DNA of 64,000 nucleotides from Roseburia sp. CAG:10041_57. GTDB lineage: Bacteria; Bacillota; Clostridia; Lachnospirales; Lachnospiraceae. A program made the position numbers and the translations under genes. Within the stretch, counting starts at the first letter, position 1; every line of letters starts with the position of its first letter. A model generated the notes under the pieces. It worked only from the letters and a program-made list of their open reading frames with translations, was not told where the DNA came from and did no database searches. Location of the stretch: NCBI GenBank assembly GCA_001916965.1, contig MNTL01000058.1, positions 1-64,000 of the forward strand, given 5' to 3'. Positions 24,820 through 33,495 of this stretch are shown one piece after another.

Positions 24820-26673
24820 ATGAGAATCGTGAGATTGGGAATCAGCCATTTTAAATCAATCAGGAAAGTCGTATTGGAGGATATTGAAAATGCATTGATT
24901 TTGGTGGGGCAGAATAATACGGGGAAAACGACAGTATTGGATGCAATCCGTGCTGTGGGAGGCGGCTATCAGATACAGCAGGAGGATTTCGATGAGTCAG
25001 GCTCCAATATCGAAATCGAGGTAGAGATTTCCTATGAGGAAGATGATTTTACGCAGATGCAGAGAAATGGTAAAATCAGCAGATATCGAAGAATGGATGC
25101 GTGGATGGATGACTTTTGCAGGAAGCTGCCTTCTTATAAGGATGGCTCACTTATCTTTACCTTCATAGCGAACAGGGATGGCAAGGTGCGTTATGATGAT
25201 GGATTCCACAAGAATAATCGTTATATCAGGGAGATTTTCCCAAAGATATATTATGTGGATGCGGAGAGAAACCTTGGACAGTTCCAGAAGGATATGCTTC
25301 TCTTGCAGGAGGATGAGCAATTAAAGAAAATACGTGATAACTGCTGTCTGTTTAATCAGGCAAAGAAGTGCAACCACTGTTTCTCCTGTATTGGTCTGCT
25401 GAACCGGAAGACACCGCAGGAATTGACGGCTTTTGAGACGATGAGATTACTGGATTACAAGCTGTACCGCCTGAATCTGGATGAATTTGCCACTAAGGTG
25501 AACGAGCATTTCAGGAGGAACGGCGGGCAGGACCAGATACTCTATTCCATGAACCGCAACACGGATGGCATGCTGACGGTAACTACGGAGCTATACCAGC
25601 CGTCAGGGCAGATTACGCGGCCTGTTGAGCGGATGGGAAAGGGAATGCGGAGCATCTATATGTTATCCTTGTTAGAAACATATACAGAAGATGAGTCACG
25701 AAGTCCCAGCATCATCATGATCGAAGACCCTGAGATTTTCCTGCATCCGACGCTGCAAAAGACATCAGGAGATATCCTGTACCGGCTGTCCAAGAAACAT
25801 CAGGTTATCTTTTCTACGCACTCTCCTAATCTATTGCCTAATTTTAACACCAGACAGATTCGCCAGATGGTACTGGATGAAAATGGATATCCGGAAGCAA
25901 GAAGCAAAACTGACATAAGTGTCATTTTAGATAATCTTGGATATACAGCAAATGACCTGATGAATGTGAATTTTGTATTTATCGTAGAAGGCAAGCAGGA
26001 CAAGAGCAGGCTTCCTTTGTTGCTTCGCCGCTTCTATTCGGAAATGTATGATGAAAATGGCAGACTGTCGAGAGTGGCGATCATTACGACCAACAGCTGT
26101 ACGAATATCAAGACCTATGCCAACCTGAAATATATGAATCAGATCTATATTAAGGATCAGTTCCTGATGATCCGTGATGGTGATGGAAAAGACCCTGACC
26201 AGCTAAAACGACAGCTGTGTCGTTATTATGAGGAACAGGGAGCAAGAGATGCAGACAGATTACCGAGAGTTACGCCAAAGAATGTATTGATCCTGCATTA
26301 TTATTCTTTTGAGAATTATTTCCTGAATCCTGAAATTATGTATCAATTGGGAGTGATTCCAAGTGTGGAAGCTTTTTATGAAATATTCCTGGAGAAATGG
26401 AAGGAATATCTGTATAAGATCAAAAGTGGTAAACATTTACAGGCGGTGATAGGCAGGAATATTGAAACCGTTGAAGATGTGAAGGAGCATATGGAAGAAA
26501 TCAGGATCTATATGCGGGGACACAATCTGTATGATATTTATTACGGAAGATATAGGGAACAGGAGAATGAATTACTCACACGATATGTTGAACTGGCACC
26601 AAGGGAAGAATTTGCAGATATACTGGATTCAATAGACCGATTCATTTATTTTGAAAGCAGGAAAAGGCATTAA
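24820..26673 (+). CDS. OLD-family ATPase/TOPRIM nuclease
   Basis: About 617 residues. An N-terminal SMC-like ATPase with Walker A (GQNNTGKTT), a Walker B-like IIMIEDPEIFLHP and H-loop FSTHSP is followed by a C-terminal TOPRIM domain (FVFIVEGKQDKSRLP with the Glu, and FLMIRDGDGKD as DxD). This is the overcoming-lysogenization-defect architecture. An unusual Cys-rich insertion near residues 178-195 (CC-x8-C-x2-C-x2-C) may bind zinc or an iron-sulfur cluster. No helicase neighbour is present, unlike Gabija, so it fits a stand-alone class 1 OLD protein. Class members act in phage defence or DNA processing; the role here is unproven. ATG 24820 was chosen because AGGAGG lies 10 nt upstream; an ATG at 24796 is possible. 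Confidence 0.85.
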   Translation: MRIVRLGISHFKSIRKVVLEDIENALILVGQNNTGKTTVLDAIRAVGGGYQIQQEDFDESGSNIEIEVEISYEEDDFTQMQRNGKISRYRRMDAWMDDFCRKLPSYKDGSLIFTFIANRDGKVRYDDGFHKNNRYIREIFPKIYYVDAERNLGQFQKDMLLLQEDEQLKKIRDNCCLFNQAKKCNHCFSCIGLLNRKTPQELTAFETMRLLDYKLYRLNLDEFATKVNEHFRRNGGQDQILYSMNRNTDGMLTVTTELYQPSGQITRPVERMGKGMRSIYMLSLLETYTEDESRSPSIIMIEDPEIFLHPTLQKTSGDILYRLSKKHQVIFSTHSPNLLPNFNTRQIRQMVLDENGYPEARSKTDISVILDNLGYTANDLMNVNFVFIVEGKQDKSRLPLLLRRFYSEMYDENGRLSRVAIITTNSCTNIKTYANLKYMNQIYIKDQFLMIRDGDGKDPDQLKRQLCRYYEEQGARDADRLPRVTPKNVLILHYYSFENYFLNPEIMYQLGVIPSVEAFYEIFLEKWKEYLYKIKSGKHLQAVIGRNIETVEDVKEHMEEIRIYMRGHNLYDIYYGRYREQENELLTRYVELAPREEFADILDSIDRFIYFESRKRH

Positions 26674-26676
26674 ACC

Positions 26677-26705
26677 TTTACCAAATGCAGATTAAGGCGT
26701 ATAAT
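26677..26705 (+). promoter_or_regulatory. candidate promoter of the GH25 gene
   Basis: TTTACC at 26677-26682, 17-nt spacer, TATAAT at 26700-26705. Confidence 0.55.
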
Positions 26706-26757
26706 AAAAAGCTGACAAAAAAGAAACTGTATAAAAAGAGAAATGAGAGGTAAACGA

Positions 26758-27786
26758 ATGAATAGGAAACACGAATGGTTCGTAAAAGTACAGGCATTGT
26801 GCATGGCTGCAATGATTACACTGGCAGCATTGTGTCAGCCGGTCAAGGTACAGGCAGCAGAGGTTGTCCAGCCAAGTCTTGGCATCGATGTATCACGTTA
26901 TCAGGGGCAGATTGACTGGGCACAGGTAGCGGCTTCCGGGGTACAGTTTGCTATGATCCGTGTGGGATACCGTACACAGAATACCGGCGTATTAAATGAA
27001 GATCCATATGCGAGATACAATTTACAGGAAGCGACTAAGGCAGGAATCAAGGTAGGTGCTTATTTCTTCTCTTCCGCTGTAAATGCACAGGAAGCAGTAG
27101 AAGAAGCAGAATTCACAGCCAATATTCTGGATAAATATCAGATTACTTATCCGGTGGCTTATGATTGTGAAGGCTTCCGCAACAGCACCAGCAGACAGTA
27201 TGCGTTGGGTAAGGATGTCAGAACAGCGCTGGCTGTAGGATTTCTGGATGTGATTGCACAGAGAGGTTATACACCTATGTTCTATGCTTCCAAAAATGAG
27301 ATGGAAGGAAGCAGGGACTGGAACATGGATGTGCTGGCAAGTAAGTATAAGGTATGGGTATCCTGGTATCCTGAACTGCCTTTCCCACAGACTCCGGCAT
27401 GCACCTATACAGGAATCCATTCCATGTGGCAGTACACAGCCAAGGCTGCGATTGCAGGTGTGGGCGGTCTGGTAGATATGAATATTGCATATTTTGCATA
27501 TACAGAAGTGGCAGCTGCCAAGGATGCCTCCGGTGCGGTCCAGGTGGATGCAAGTGCAGCAGCAAATGTGCAGTATACAGAAGTATATGAGGTAGTCACA
27601 CCAAGCAGTGAGAATCTGAATCTGAGAACTGTACCAAGTACAGCAAGCAATGATACAATTGTTGTAACGATTCACAGTGGAGACATGATCTTTCGAACCG
27701 GCGTTGGAAATAATGGCTGGTCCAAGGTATTGCTCAATGGTGTAGAGCTGTATGCCTCATCTTCTTATCTGAAAAAAGTAATGTAA
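26758..27786 (+). CDS. secreted GH25 lysozyme with SH3-like domain
   Basis: 342 residues. The signal peptide ends around VKVQA-AE. A GH25 muramidase domain follows (residues ~40-250) with GIDVSRYQGQIDW, FAMIRVGYR, GAYFFSSAVNAQEAVEEAEF and the acidic catalytic pair in AYDCEG. A C-terminal bacterial SH3 wall-binding domain begins at SENLNLRTVPS and ends SSSYLKKV. It cleaves the N-acetylmuramic acid-N-acetylglucosamine bond of peptidoglycan, outside the membrane. ATG 26758 is preferred over ATG 26743 because GAGAGGT lies 7 nt before it. Monocistronic, with its own promoter and terminator. Confidence 0.93.
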   Translation: MNRKHEWFVKVQALCMAAMITLAALCQPVKVQAAEVVQPSLGIDVSRYQGQIDWAQVAASGVQFAMIRVGYRTQNTGVLNEDPYARYNLQEATKAGIKVGAYFFSSAVNAQEAVEEAEFTANILDKYQITYPVAYDCEGFRNSTSRQYALGKDVRTALAVGFLDVIAQRGYTPMFYASKNEMEGSRDWNMDVLASKYKVWVSWYPELPFPQTPACTYTGIHSMWQYTAKAAIAGVGGLVDMNIAYFAYTEVAAAKDASGAVQVDASAAANVQYTEVYEVVTPSSENLNLRTVPSTASNDTIVVTIHSGDMIFRTGVGNNGWSKVLLNGVELYASSSYLKKVM

Positions 27787-27799
27787 ATATGAGAATTGT

Positions 27800-27831
27800 C
27801 CAGAGTCAGCTGATTGACTCTGGATTTTTTT
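27800..27831 (+). terminator. terminator of the GH25 gene
   Basis: CCAGAGTCA (27800-27808) and TGACTCTGG (27815-27823) with a 6-nt loop, followed by a run of seven T. Confidence 0.9.
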
Positions 27832-27843
27832 ATACAAAAGCAC

Positions 27844-27872
27844 TTGACAACAATGGTCAGAAAGACTATTAT
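27844..27872 (+). promoter_or_regulatory. sigma-A promoter of pncB
   Basis: Consensus TTGACA at 27844-27849, 17-nt spacer, TATTAT at 27867-27872. Confidence 0.75.
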
Positions 27873-27896
27873 ACAAAAAAGCAACCAATGCAGAGC

Positions 27897-27914
27897 ATGT
27901 GATATATGTGATAT
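27897..27914 (+). promoter_or_regulatory. tandem 9-bp direct repeat in the pncB leader
   Basis: ATGTGATAT occurs twice back to back (27897-27905 and 27906-27914), 25-42 bp downstream of the -10. It could be an operator for the NrtR-like regulator encoded next, placed as a roadblock. This is inferred from position. Confidence 0.35.
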
Positions 27915-27936
27915 AAATGAGAAAAGAGGACAAGTT

Positions 27937-29406
27937 ATGAAGCAGTCAAGTAAACGAAATCTGACAATGGTAATGGATCTGTATGAGCTTACCATGGCAA
28001 ATGGATATTTTAACGACGGAGATAAGACAGCCAGAGTGGCATTTGATGTCTTTTACAGAAAGAACCCGGACAGAGGCGGCTTTGCTATTTTTGCCGGTCT
28101 GGAACAGATTGTAGAATATATTGAAGACCTGCATTTTTCGGATGAGGACGTAGAGTATCTTCGTTCTTTAAATACATTTACAGAGGATTTCTTACAATAC
28201 CTGAGAGATTTTAAGTTCAGCGGTGATGTATATGCTTTTCCAGAGGGAACGATTATGTATCCAAATGAGCCTATACTGACCGTGGTAGCACCATTGATTG
28301 ATGCGCAGATCGTAGAGACTGCTATTCTTGCAGAAGTAAATCATCAGTCATTAGTAGCAACCAAGACAGCCAGAATTGTAAAAGCAGCAGAGGGTAAAGC
28401 AGTGTCAGACTTCGGAGCCAGACGTGCGCATAACATGGATGCAGCAGTATATGGGGCTAGAGCTTCCTATATTGGTGGTGCAGCAGGCACAGCTACTGTT
28501 CTTGCCGGTCAGATGTTTGGCATTCCTGTCAGCGGAACCATGGCTCACAGCTGGGTTATGTATTACAAAGATGAATACGAGGCATTCAGGCATTATGCAG
28601 AGAATTATCCTGACAATACCGTATTACTGGTAGATACTTATGATACGATTAAGTCAGGTATACCAAATGCAATCCGTGTGGCAAGGGAAGTCCTGGAACC
28701 CATGGGCAAACGTCTCAAGGGTATCCGTATTGACAGCGGAGACCTTGCATATCAGTCTATCAAGGTCAGAAAGATGCTGGACGATGCAGGGCTGACAGAT
28801 TGTAAGATCATCGTGTCCAACAGCTTGGATGAGCATACGATTTCTTCTCTGAACATGCAAAAGGCAAGAATCGATGGTTATGGTGTAGGCGAGCGTCTGA
28901 TCACAGGGGCTTCCAGTGATTATTCTGAGGATAGTATATCTCTGCTTGGTGCTGTGTATAAGATTGCAGCTGTGGAGGAAAATGGAGGATTTGCTCCCCG
29001 AATCAAGGTATCCGGTTCTGTTGAGAAGATTACCAATCCCGGTCTGAAGAAAGTATACCGTGTATACGATCAGAATGGTAAAGCCAAGGCGGATCTGATT
29101 GCCAAGGCAGATGAAACCATAGACATGTCACAGGAGTTCCGTTTCGTAGACCCGGATATGCCATGGAGAAATCTGAAATTCACACATTGTACAGTGAGAC
29201 CTTTACAGGAAAAGATATTTGAAAATGGTAAATTAGTATATAAGCTCCCGACACTTAATGAAATCCGTGCTTATGTCAGGAAGCAGCTGGATGAGGAAAT
29301 ATGGGAAGAAGAGCAGCGTTTTGTCAATCCACATAAACACTATATGGACATGACACCTGATTACTATGATATGAAGATGAGCCTGCTTAATGATTCGAGA
29401 GCCTGA
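27937..29406 (+). CDS. pncB: nicotinate phosphoribosyltransferase
   Basis: 489 residues. It makes nicotinate mononucleotide from nicotinate and PRPP, the entry step of NAD salvage. Conserved family blocks: LTMVMDLYELTMANGYF, VAFDVFYRKNPDRGGFAIFA, DFGARRAHNMDAAVYGARAS, GTMAHSWVM, LLVDTYDTIKSGIPNA, RIDSGDLAYQS and IVSNSLDE. The start at ATG 27937 is preceded by AAGAGGA; upstream in-frame codons fall within the previous terminator and the promoter. The next gene is an NrtR-like NAD regulator, supporting the assignment. Confidence 0.95.
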   Translation: MKQSSKRNLTMVMDLYELTMANGYFNDGDKTARVAFDVFYRKNPDRGGFAIFAGLEQIVEYIEDLHFSDEDVEYLRSLNTFTEDFLQYLRDFKFSGDVYAFPEGTIMYPNEPILTVVAPLIDAQIVETAILAEVNHQSLVATKTARIVKAAEGKAVSDFGARRAHNMDAAVYGARASYIGGAAGTATVLAGQMFGIPVSGTMAHSWVMYYKDEYEAFRHYAENYPDNTVLLVDTYDTIKSGIPNAIRVAREVLEPMGKRLKGIRIDSGDLAYQSIKVRKMLDDAGLTDCKIIVSNSLDEHTISSLNMQKARIDGYGVGERLITGASSDYSEDSISLLGAVYKIAAVEENGGFAPRIKVSGSVEKITNPGLKKVYRVYDQNGKAKADLIAKADETIDMSQEFRFVDPDMPWRNLKFTHCTVRPLQEKIFENGKLVYKLPTLNEIRAYVRKQLDEEIWEEEQRFVNPHKHYMDMTPDYYDMKMSLLNDSRA

Positions 29407-29418
29407 ATAGTTATAAAA

Positions 29419-29455
29419 TGTTTAGAGCCATACAATATGTGTGGCTCTAAGTAGA
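29419..29455 (+). other. hairpin between pncB and nrtR
   Basis: TTAGAGCCATACA and TGTGTGGCTCTAA pair over 13 positions (one G-T) around an ATA loop. There is no T-run, so it may be an mRNA stability element or operator, not a terminator. Confidence 0.5.
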
Positions 29456-29485
29456 TATGTAATGAAACAGAAAGGCAGGAAGAGA

Positions 29486-30259
29486 ATGACACAGTGTAAT
29501 CTGAAAGATATGGAATCCATGACGGAAGAAGAATATCTGGCGCAGTATAAGCCATCTGATTATGAGCGCCCTTCCGTCACTGTGGATATGCTGATTTTTA
29601 CGATAACCCGCAATCAGCGTCTTGCTATGATCCTGATCAAGAGAGGCGGGCATCCGGAGCGGGGCAAATGGGCAATACCGGGTGGATTCGTGGAGATGGA
29701 TGAGTCACTGGAGGATGCAGCAGCCAGAGAATTGAAAGAAGAAACCGATCTGGATCATATATACCTGGAGCAATTGTATACATTTGGCGATGTACATCGT
29801 GATAAAAGGACCAGGGTCATTTCCGTGGCATATATGGCGCTGGTTCCGGCTGATACATTGCAATACACACCGGGGGATGATGCCCAGGATGCCTGCATGT
29901 TTGAGATAGAAAGGACTGTCCGGGGAGTGATTCTGCATGCGATAGGCAGGAATCTGACACTGACGGAGACTGACCTTGCCTTTGACCACAAGGATATCAT
30001 AGCAAAAGGTCTGGAACGATTACAGAGTAAAGTGACTTATACGGATCTTGCCCTGGAATTACTGAGGAATAAAGAGAAGTTCTCCATTTATGAGCTGCAG
30101 ATTATTCATGAGGTGGTAACAGGGACAGAGCTTGACGTGGCGAATTTCAGACGGTCTTTTAAAAAGAAATTCATTGATACAGGGCGTGTGGAGAAGCTGG
30201 ATGAGAAATGCTACGATTATTCCAGAAAACCAAGCAGCTATTATAGATTAATCGGATAA
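29486..30259 (+). CDS. NrtR-like Nudix domain transcriptional regulator
   Basis: 257 residues. An N-terminal Nudix domain (about 20-165) has the box GGFVEMDESLEDAAARELKE followed by ETDL; it differs from the consensus only at the final Gly. A C-terminal winged-helix segment starts near VTYTDLALELLRNKEKFSIY and ends RKPSSYYRLIG. This is the NrtR architecture, in which the Nudix domain senses ADP-ribose and the winged helix represses NAD genes. Adjacency to pncB fits. With the Nudix box nearly intact, residual hydrolase activity cannot be excluded. ATG 29486 follows GGAAGAGA. Confidence 0.85.
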   Translation: MTQCNLKDMESMTEEEYLAQYKPSDYERPSVTVDMLIFTITRNQRLAMILIKRGGHPERGKWAIPGGFVEMDESLEDAAARELKEETDLDHIYLEQLYTFGDVHRDKRTRVISVAYMALVPADTLQYTPGDDAQDACMFEIERTVRGVILHAIGRNLTLTETDLAFDHKDIIAKGLERLQSKVTYTDLALELLRNKEKFSIYELQIIHEVVTGTELDVANFRRSFKKKFIDTGRVEKLDEKCYDYSRKPSSYYRLIG

Positions 30260-30281
30260 AAGAGAAAGGTACGGTAGAGCT

Positions 30282-31310
30282 ATGGAGACAGTTACATTAG
30301 GTAGCACAGGAATTACAGTGAACAAGAATGGATTCGGCGCATTGCCAATCCAGAGGATCAGCACAGAGGATGCGGCAGCGCTGGCAAGAAAGGCATATGA
30401 TGCAGGTATCACTTTCTTTGATACTGCAAGATTCTATACAGACAGCGAGGAGAAGCTTGGCGTTGCCTTTGAAGGGATGAGGGAAAAGGTGTATATTGCG
30501 ACCAAGACAGCAGCATCTACACCCGAAGAATTCTGGAGTCAGTTACAGACTTCCCTGACCAATCTCAAGACAGATTATATTGACCTGTATCAGTTCCATA
30601 ATCCTGCGGTCTGTCCAAAGCCCGGCGATGGTTCTGGGCTGTATGAGGCAATGCTGGAAGCGAAAGCACAGGGCAAGATTCGTCATATCGGCATTACGAA
30701 TCATCGTCTTGCAGTAGCCAGAGAAGCAATAGAATCAGGACTTTATGAGACTTTACAGTTCCCATTCTGCTATCTGGCAACGGATAAGGACATAGAACTG
30801 GTCGAGGCATGTAAGAAAGCGAATATGGGCTTTATTGCAATGAAAGCTTTGTCTGGAGGACTGATTACCAATTCTGCAGCTGCGTATGCTTTTGAAGCAC
30901 AGTATGACAACGTACTGCCAATCTGGGGTGTACAGAAAGAATCTGAACTGGATGAGTTCATCTCCTATATTGACAATCCACCTGTCATGAATGAAGAGTT
31001 ACAGGCAGTCATTGTCCATGACAGAGAGCAGTTAAGTGGTGATTTCTGCCGTGGCTGCGGTTACTGCATGCCATGTCCTGTAGGAATCGAAATCAATAAC
31101 TGTGCCCGTATGTCACTGCTGCTTCGCCGTTCTCCATCGGAGCTGCAGCTTACAGAAGAAGTACAGGGGAAGATGAAGAAGATTGAGAATTGCCTGCATT
31201 GTAACCAGTGTAAGAGCAAATGTCCTTATGGACTGGATACGCCGGCATTACTTGCCAAGAACTATGAAGATTATAAGAAGGTACTTGCAGGAGAAGTAAA
31301 AGTAAATTAG
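30282..31310 (+). CDS. aldo/keto reductase with C-terminal ferredoxin-type domain
   Basis: 342 residues. The N-terminal ~250 residues are an aldo/keto reductase barrel (TLGSTGITVNKNGFGALPIQ; FFDTARFYTDSEEKLG with catalytic Asp and Tyr; VYIATKTAAS; IDLYQFHNP). The C-terminal ~90 residues carry two 4Fe-4S clusters (CRGCGYCMPCPVGIEINNC and CLHCNQCKSKCPYGLDTP). The combined form is common in anaerobic Firmicutes and may pass electrons between ferredoxin-like carriers and a carbonyl substrate; the physiological substrate is unknown. It follows the NrtR-like gene by 22 nt and may be cotranscribed. Confidence 0.92.
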   Translation: METVTLGSTGITVNKNGFGALPIQRISTEDAAALARKAYDAGITFFDTARFYTDSEEKLGVAFEGMREKVYIATKTAASTPEEFWSQLQTSLTNLKTDYIDLYQFHNPAVCPKPGDGSGLYEAMLEAKAQGKIRHIGITNHRLAVAREAIESGLYETLQFPFCYLATDKDIELVEACKKANMGFIAMKALSGGLITNSAAAYAFEAQYDNVLPIWGVQKESELDEFISYIDNPPVMNEELQAVIVHDREQLSGDFCRGCGYCMPCPVGIEINNCARMSLLLRRSPSELQLTEEVQGKMKKIENCLHCNQCKSKCPYGLDTPALLAKNYEDYKKVLAGEVKVN

Positions 31311-31360
31311 AAAAACTGATAGAGACAAAGATATCGGATGACAAAGAGGGGTGATAAGTT

Positions 31361-32038
31361 ATGATCATACGAAGAAACTACAGAGCCTGTCTGGATAAGG
31401 CTGGCTTAGAGGAAGACATGGAAGCAGCTATAAAGTCAGCAATTGCCCGGGATAAAGAAAAGGTAAGTGAGGCGGTTACAGAGCATTGCTGTCTGACTGT
31501 AGCCATGTATCAGCATGAAAATATGCTCTTTTTGTACATGGAGGCATTGGAGAAGGATTTGAAACCGGATGCGCTTTTTCCGGAGTTATCAAAGCTGCTT
31601 TTGCCATGGCCCCAGAAGGATGGACCTGAATATTGGACCAGGATGTATGAGATTTTTTATCATGATATTCCAACAGATGAGGCATATTGGGCAAGGAAAG
31701 GGCATAAGACGAGAAGAGGCAGAATTGCTTATTTATTAGAGGATAAGCTTTTCTCCTATACCTATTATCATAAGGCGCTGGTAGATGAGGGACTGTTAGA
31801 AGGTGACAGATATCAGTTCATTGCGCTTCATGAAAATATTTTATTTTCTTATTTTGAGGAACCAAAGGAATTTACACATATTAAGAAAGAATCCACAGAA
31901 GAGTCTAAAGTGATCAAGGATTGGCTGGCTGCAGATCCGGAGAGCCATTTTGACCATACTTTATCAGGAAAAGACAACTTCCTGCTTCTGCCGGAGGTTT
32001 TTTCCATGGGAGTGGAGGATAGTGATGAAACAGTATAA
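31361..32038 (+). CDS. hypothetical protein with two similar halves
   Basis: 225 residues, soluble, no signal. Two regions look alike: CCLTVAMYQHENMLFLYMEA in the first half and YQFIALHENILFSYFEEPKE in the second, each followed by a long helix and a Trp-containing segment. This suggests a duplicated dimeric alpha/beta-barrel (mutarotase-like) fold, but I do not recognise the family and assign no activity. Its end overlaps the GH28 gene by 14 bp, so a function in the same polysaccharide step is likely. RBS GAGGGGTG precedes ATG 31361. Confidence 0.65.
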   Translation: MIIRRNYRACLDKAGLEEDMEAAIKSAIARDKEKVSEAVTEHCCLTVAMYQHENMLFLYMEALEKDLKPDALFPELSKLLLPWPQKDGPEYWTRMYEIFYHDIPTDEAYWARKGHKTRRGRIAYLLEDKLFSYTYYHKALVDEGLLEGDRYQFIALHENILFSYFEEPKEFTHIKKESTEESKVIKDWLAADPESHFDHTLSGKDNFLLLPEVFSMGVEDSDETV

Positions 32039-33362
32039 TATATTGGATTACGGCGCAATAGCCGATGGGGTAACAAATAATGCTGCTGCGATTCAGCAGG
32101 CAATAGATGAGGCATCCGCAGAGGGTGGGCGTGTGGTGATTCCACAGGGTAAATATCTGAGTGGAACCCTTGTTTTAAAGAGCAACATAGACTTCCATCT
32201 GGAGAAGGGGGCAGTCCTGATCAGCAGTCTGAACCAGGAGGATATTATGGATTTTGCCAAGCTCTTTGAGGATGACAATGCATGTACCGGCTGGGATGGA
32301 GGCTGTTTCCTTTTTGCATGCCATGAGGAAAATATCACCATATCCGGTGAGGGCGTTATCTATGGACAGGGTGATAAGGTATTCATAGATGATGATGTGG
32401 ATGGAGGCGCACATGAGTGTCCTCTTAGTGTGACAGCATTCAGACCAAGAACGACATTTCTGGAGGATGTCACCAATCTGACAGTCCGGGACATTACGAT
32501 TCAGGATGCGGCATTCTGGACGTTGCATATGGCTGGCTGTCATCATGTGAGAGTGCAGGATATTAAGATACTCAATGACGCCAGAGGTGCAAATAATGAT
32601 GGTATTGATCCTGACTGCTGTAAGGATGTTCTGATTACAGGATGTCTGGTAAAGACAGGGGATGATGCCATTGTAATCAAGACAACGAAGCCCATGACAC
32701 AGAGGTATGGAGCAAGTGAAAATATTGTCATCAGCAACTGTATTCTGTATTCCCATGACTCTGCACTCAAGATTGGGACAGAGACACATGGAGATATCAG
32801 AAATGTAATCCTGAGTGACTGTGTGATAAAGGACTGTTCCAGAGGTGTAGGTATCTGGGTGAGAGATGGTGCGACTATAGAGGACGTTCACATTCATCAT
32901 GTGACAGGCAATGTCCTGAAATATGCAGACGGTATCGGAGAGCATAGAACCAGAATGTGGTGGGGCAATGGAGAACCCATTTTCCTCAATGCGACCTATC
33001 GTAATGGAGAACATCATAATCCTGGTAAAATCCGTAATATTACGTTTGACCATATTTATATGAAAGCAGAATCCAGTATCTTCGCCGCAGGAGAAAAAGA
33101 TGCGGTAATAGAGAATGTGCAGCTGACCGACCTGAATATTACCATGTGCCATCAGGGTACACAGCCAAGCGGATATTTTGATGAGCAGCCTTCGGAAAAG
33201 AATGTGTATGAACATACAATACCTGCAGTGTATGGCAGATATGCAGAGGATCTGGTTGTAACTGGGCGTGTACATTATGAAGAGCCATACAATGTGGAGA
33301 GCAATCCGATACAACAGTTGGACAATTGTAAAAATACTCAAATTTCCATGCAGGAAGTATAG
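32025..33362 (+). CDS. GH28 family glycosidase (polygalacturonase-like)
   Basis: 445 residues, no signal peptide, so intracellular. A right-handed beta-helix pectin hydrolase: N-terminal YNILDYGAIADGVTNNAAAI, then the catalytic region NNDGIDPDCCKDVLITGC and KTGDDAIVIKT holding the three conserved Asp, and the substrate-contact strand SHDSALKIGTETHGDIRNV. Intracellular GH28 enzymes usually act on imported oligogalacturonides or rhamnogalacturonan fragments. ATG 32025 has GTGGAGGAT just upstream and overlaps the preceding gene by 14 bp. No pectin transporter is nearby. Confidence 0.9.
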   Translation: MKQYNILDYGAIADGVTNNAAAIQQAIDEASAEGGRVVIPQGKYLSGTLVLKSNIDFHLEKGAVLISSLNQEDIMDFAKLFEDDNACTGWDGGCFLFACHEENITISGEGVIYGQGDKVFIDDDVDGGAHECPLSVTAFRPRTTFLEDVTNLTVRDITIQDAAFWTLHMAGCHHVRVQDIKILNDARGANNDGIDPDCCKDVLITGCLVKTGDDAIVIKTTKPMTQRYGASENIVISNCILYSHDSALKIGTETHGDIRNVILSDCVIKDCSRGVGIWVRDGATIEDVHIHHVTGNVLKYADGIGEHRTRMWWGNGEPIFLNATYRNGEHHNPGKIRNITFDHIYMKAESSIFAAGEKDAVIENVQLTDLNITMCHQGTQPSGYFDEQPSEKNVYEHTIPAVYGRYAEDLVVTGRVHYEEPYNVESNPIQQLDNCKNTQISMQEV

Positions 33363-33495
33363 AGTTAAAATAAAAAATTCTTTTTTGTAGCAAATAATTA
33401 TTTAAAAATAGCAGACAGAAGTGTATAATAGTAGAATAATACGTAGATTTTACAGACAATACAAACTGACAGTGTATTAAACAGGAGGTAATATC

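Noticed and set aside
24820..26673. Gabija-type or other multi-gene anti-phage island around the OLD-family gene.
   Set aside because: Neighbours are a hemerythrin gene and a GH25 lysozyme; there is no UvrD-like helicase, methylase or other defence gene, and no atypical composition.
26758..27786. GH25 lysozyme as a prophage endolysin.
   Set aside because: It has a Sec signal peptide, its own promoter and terminator, and no holin, portal or tail genes nearby, so it looks like a host wall hydrolase.
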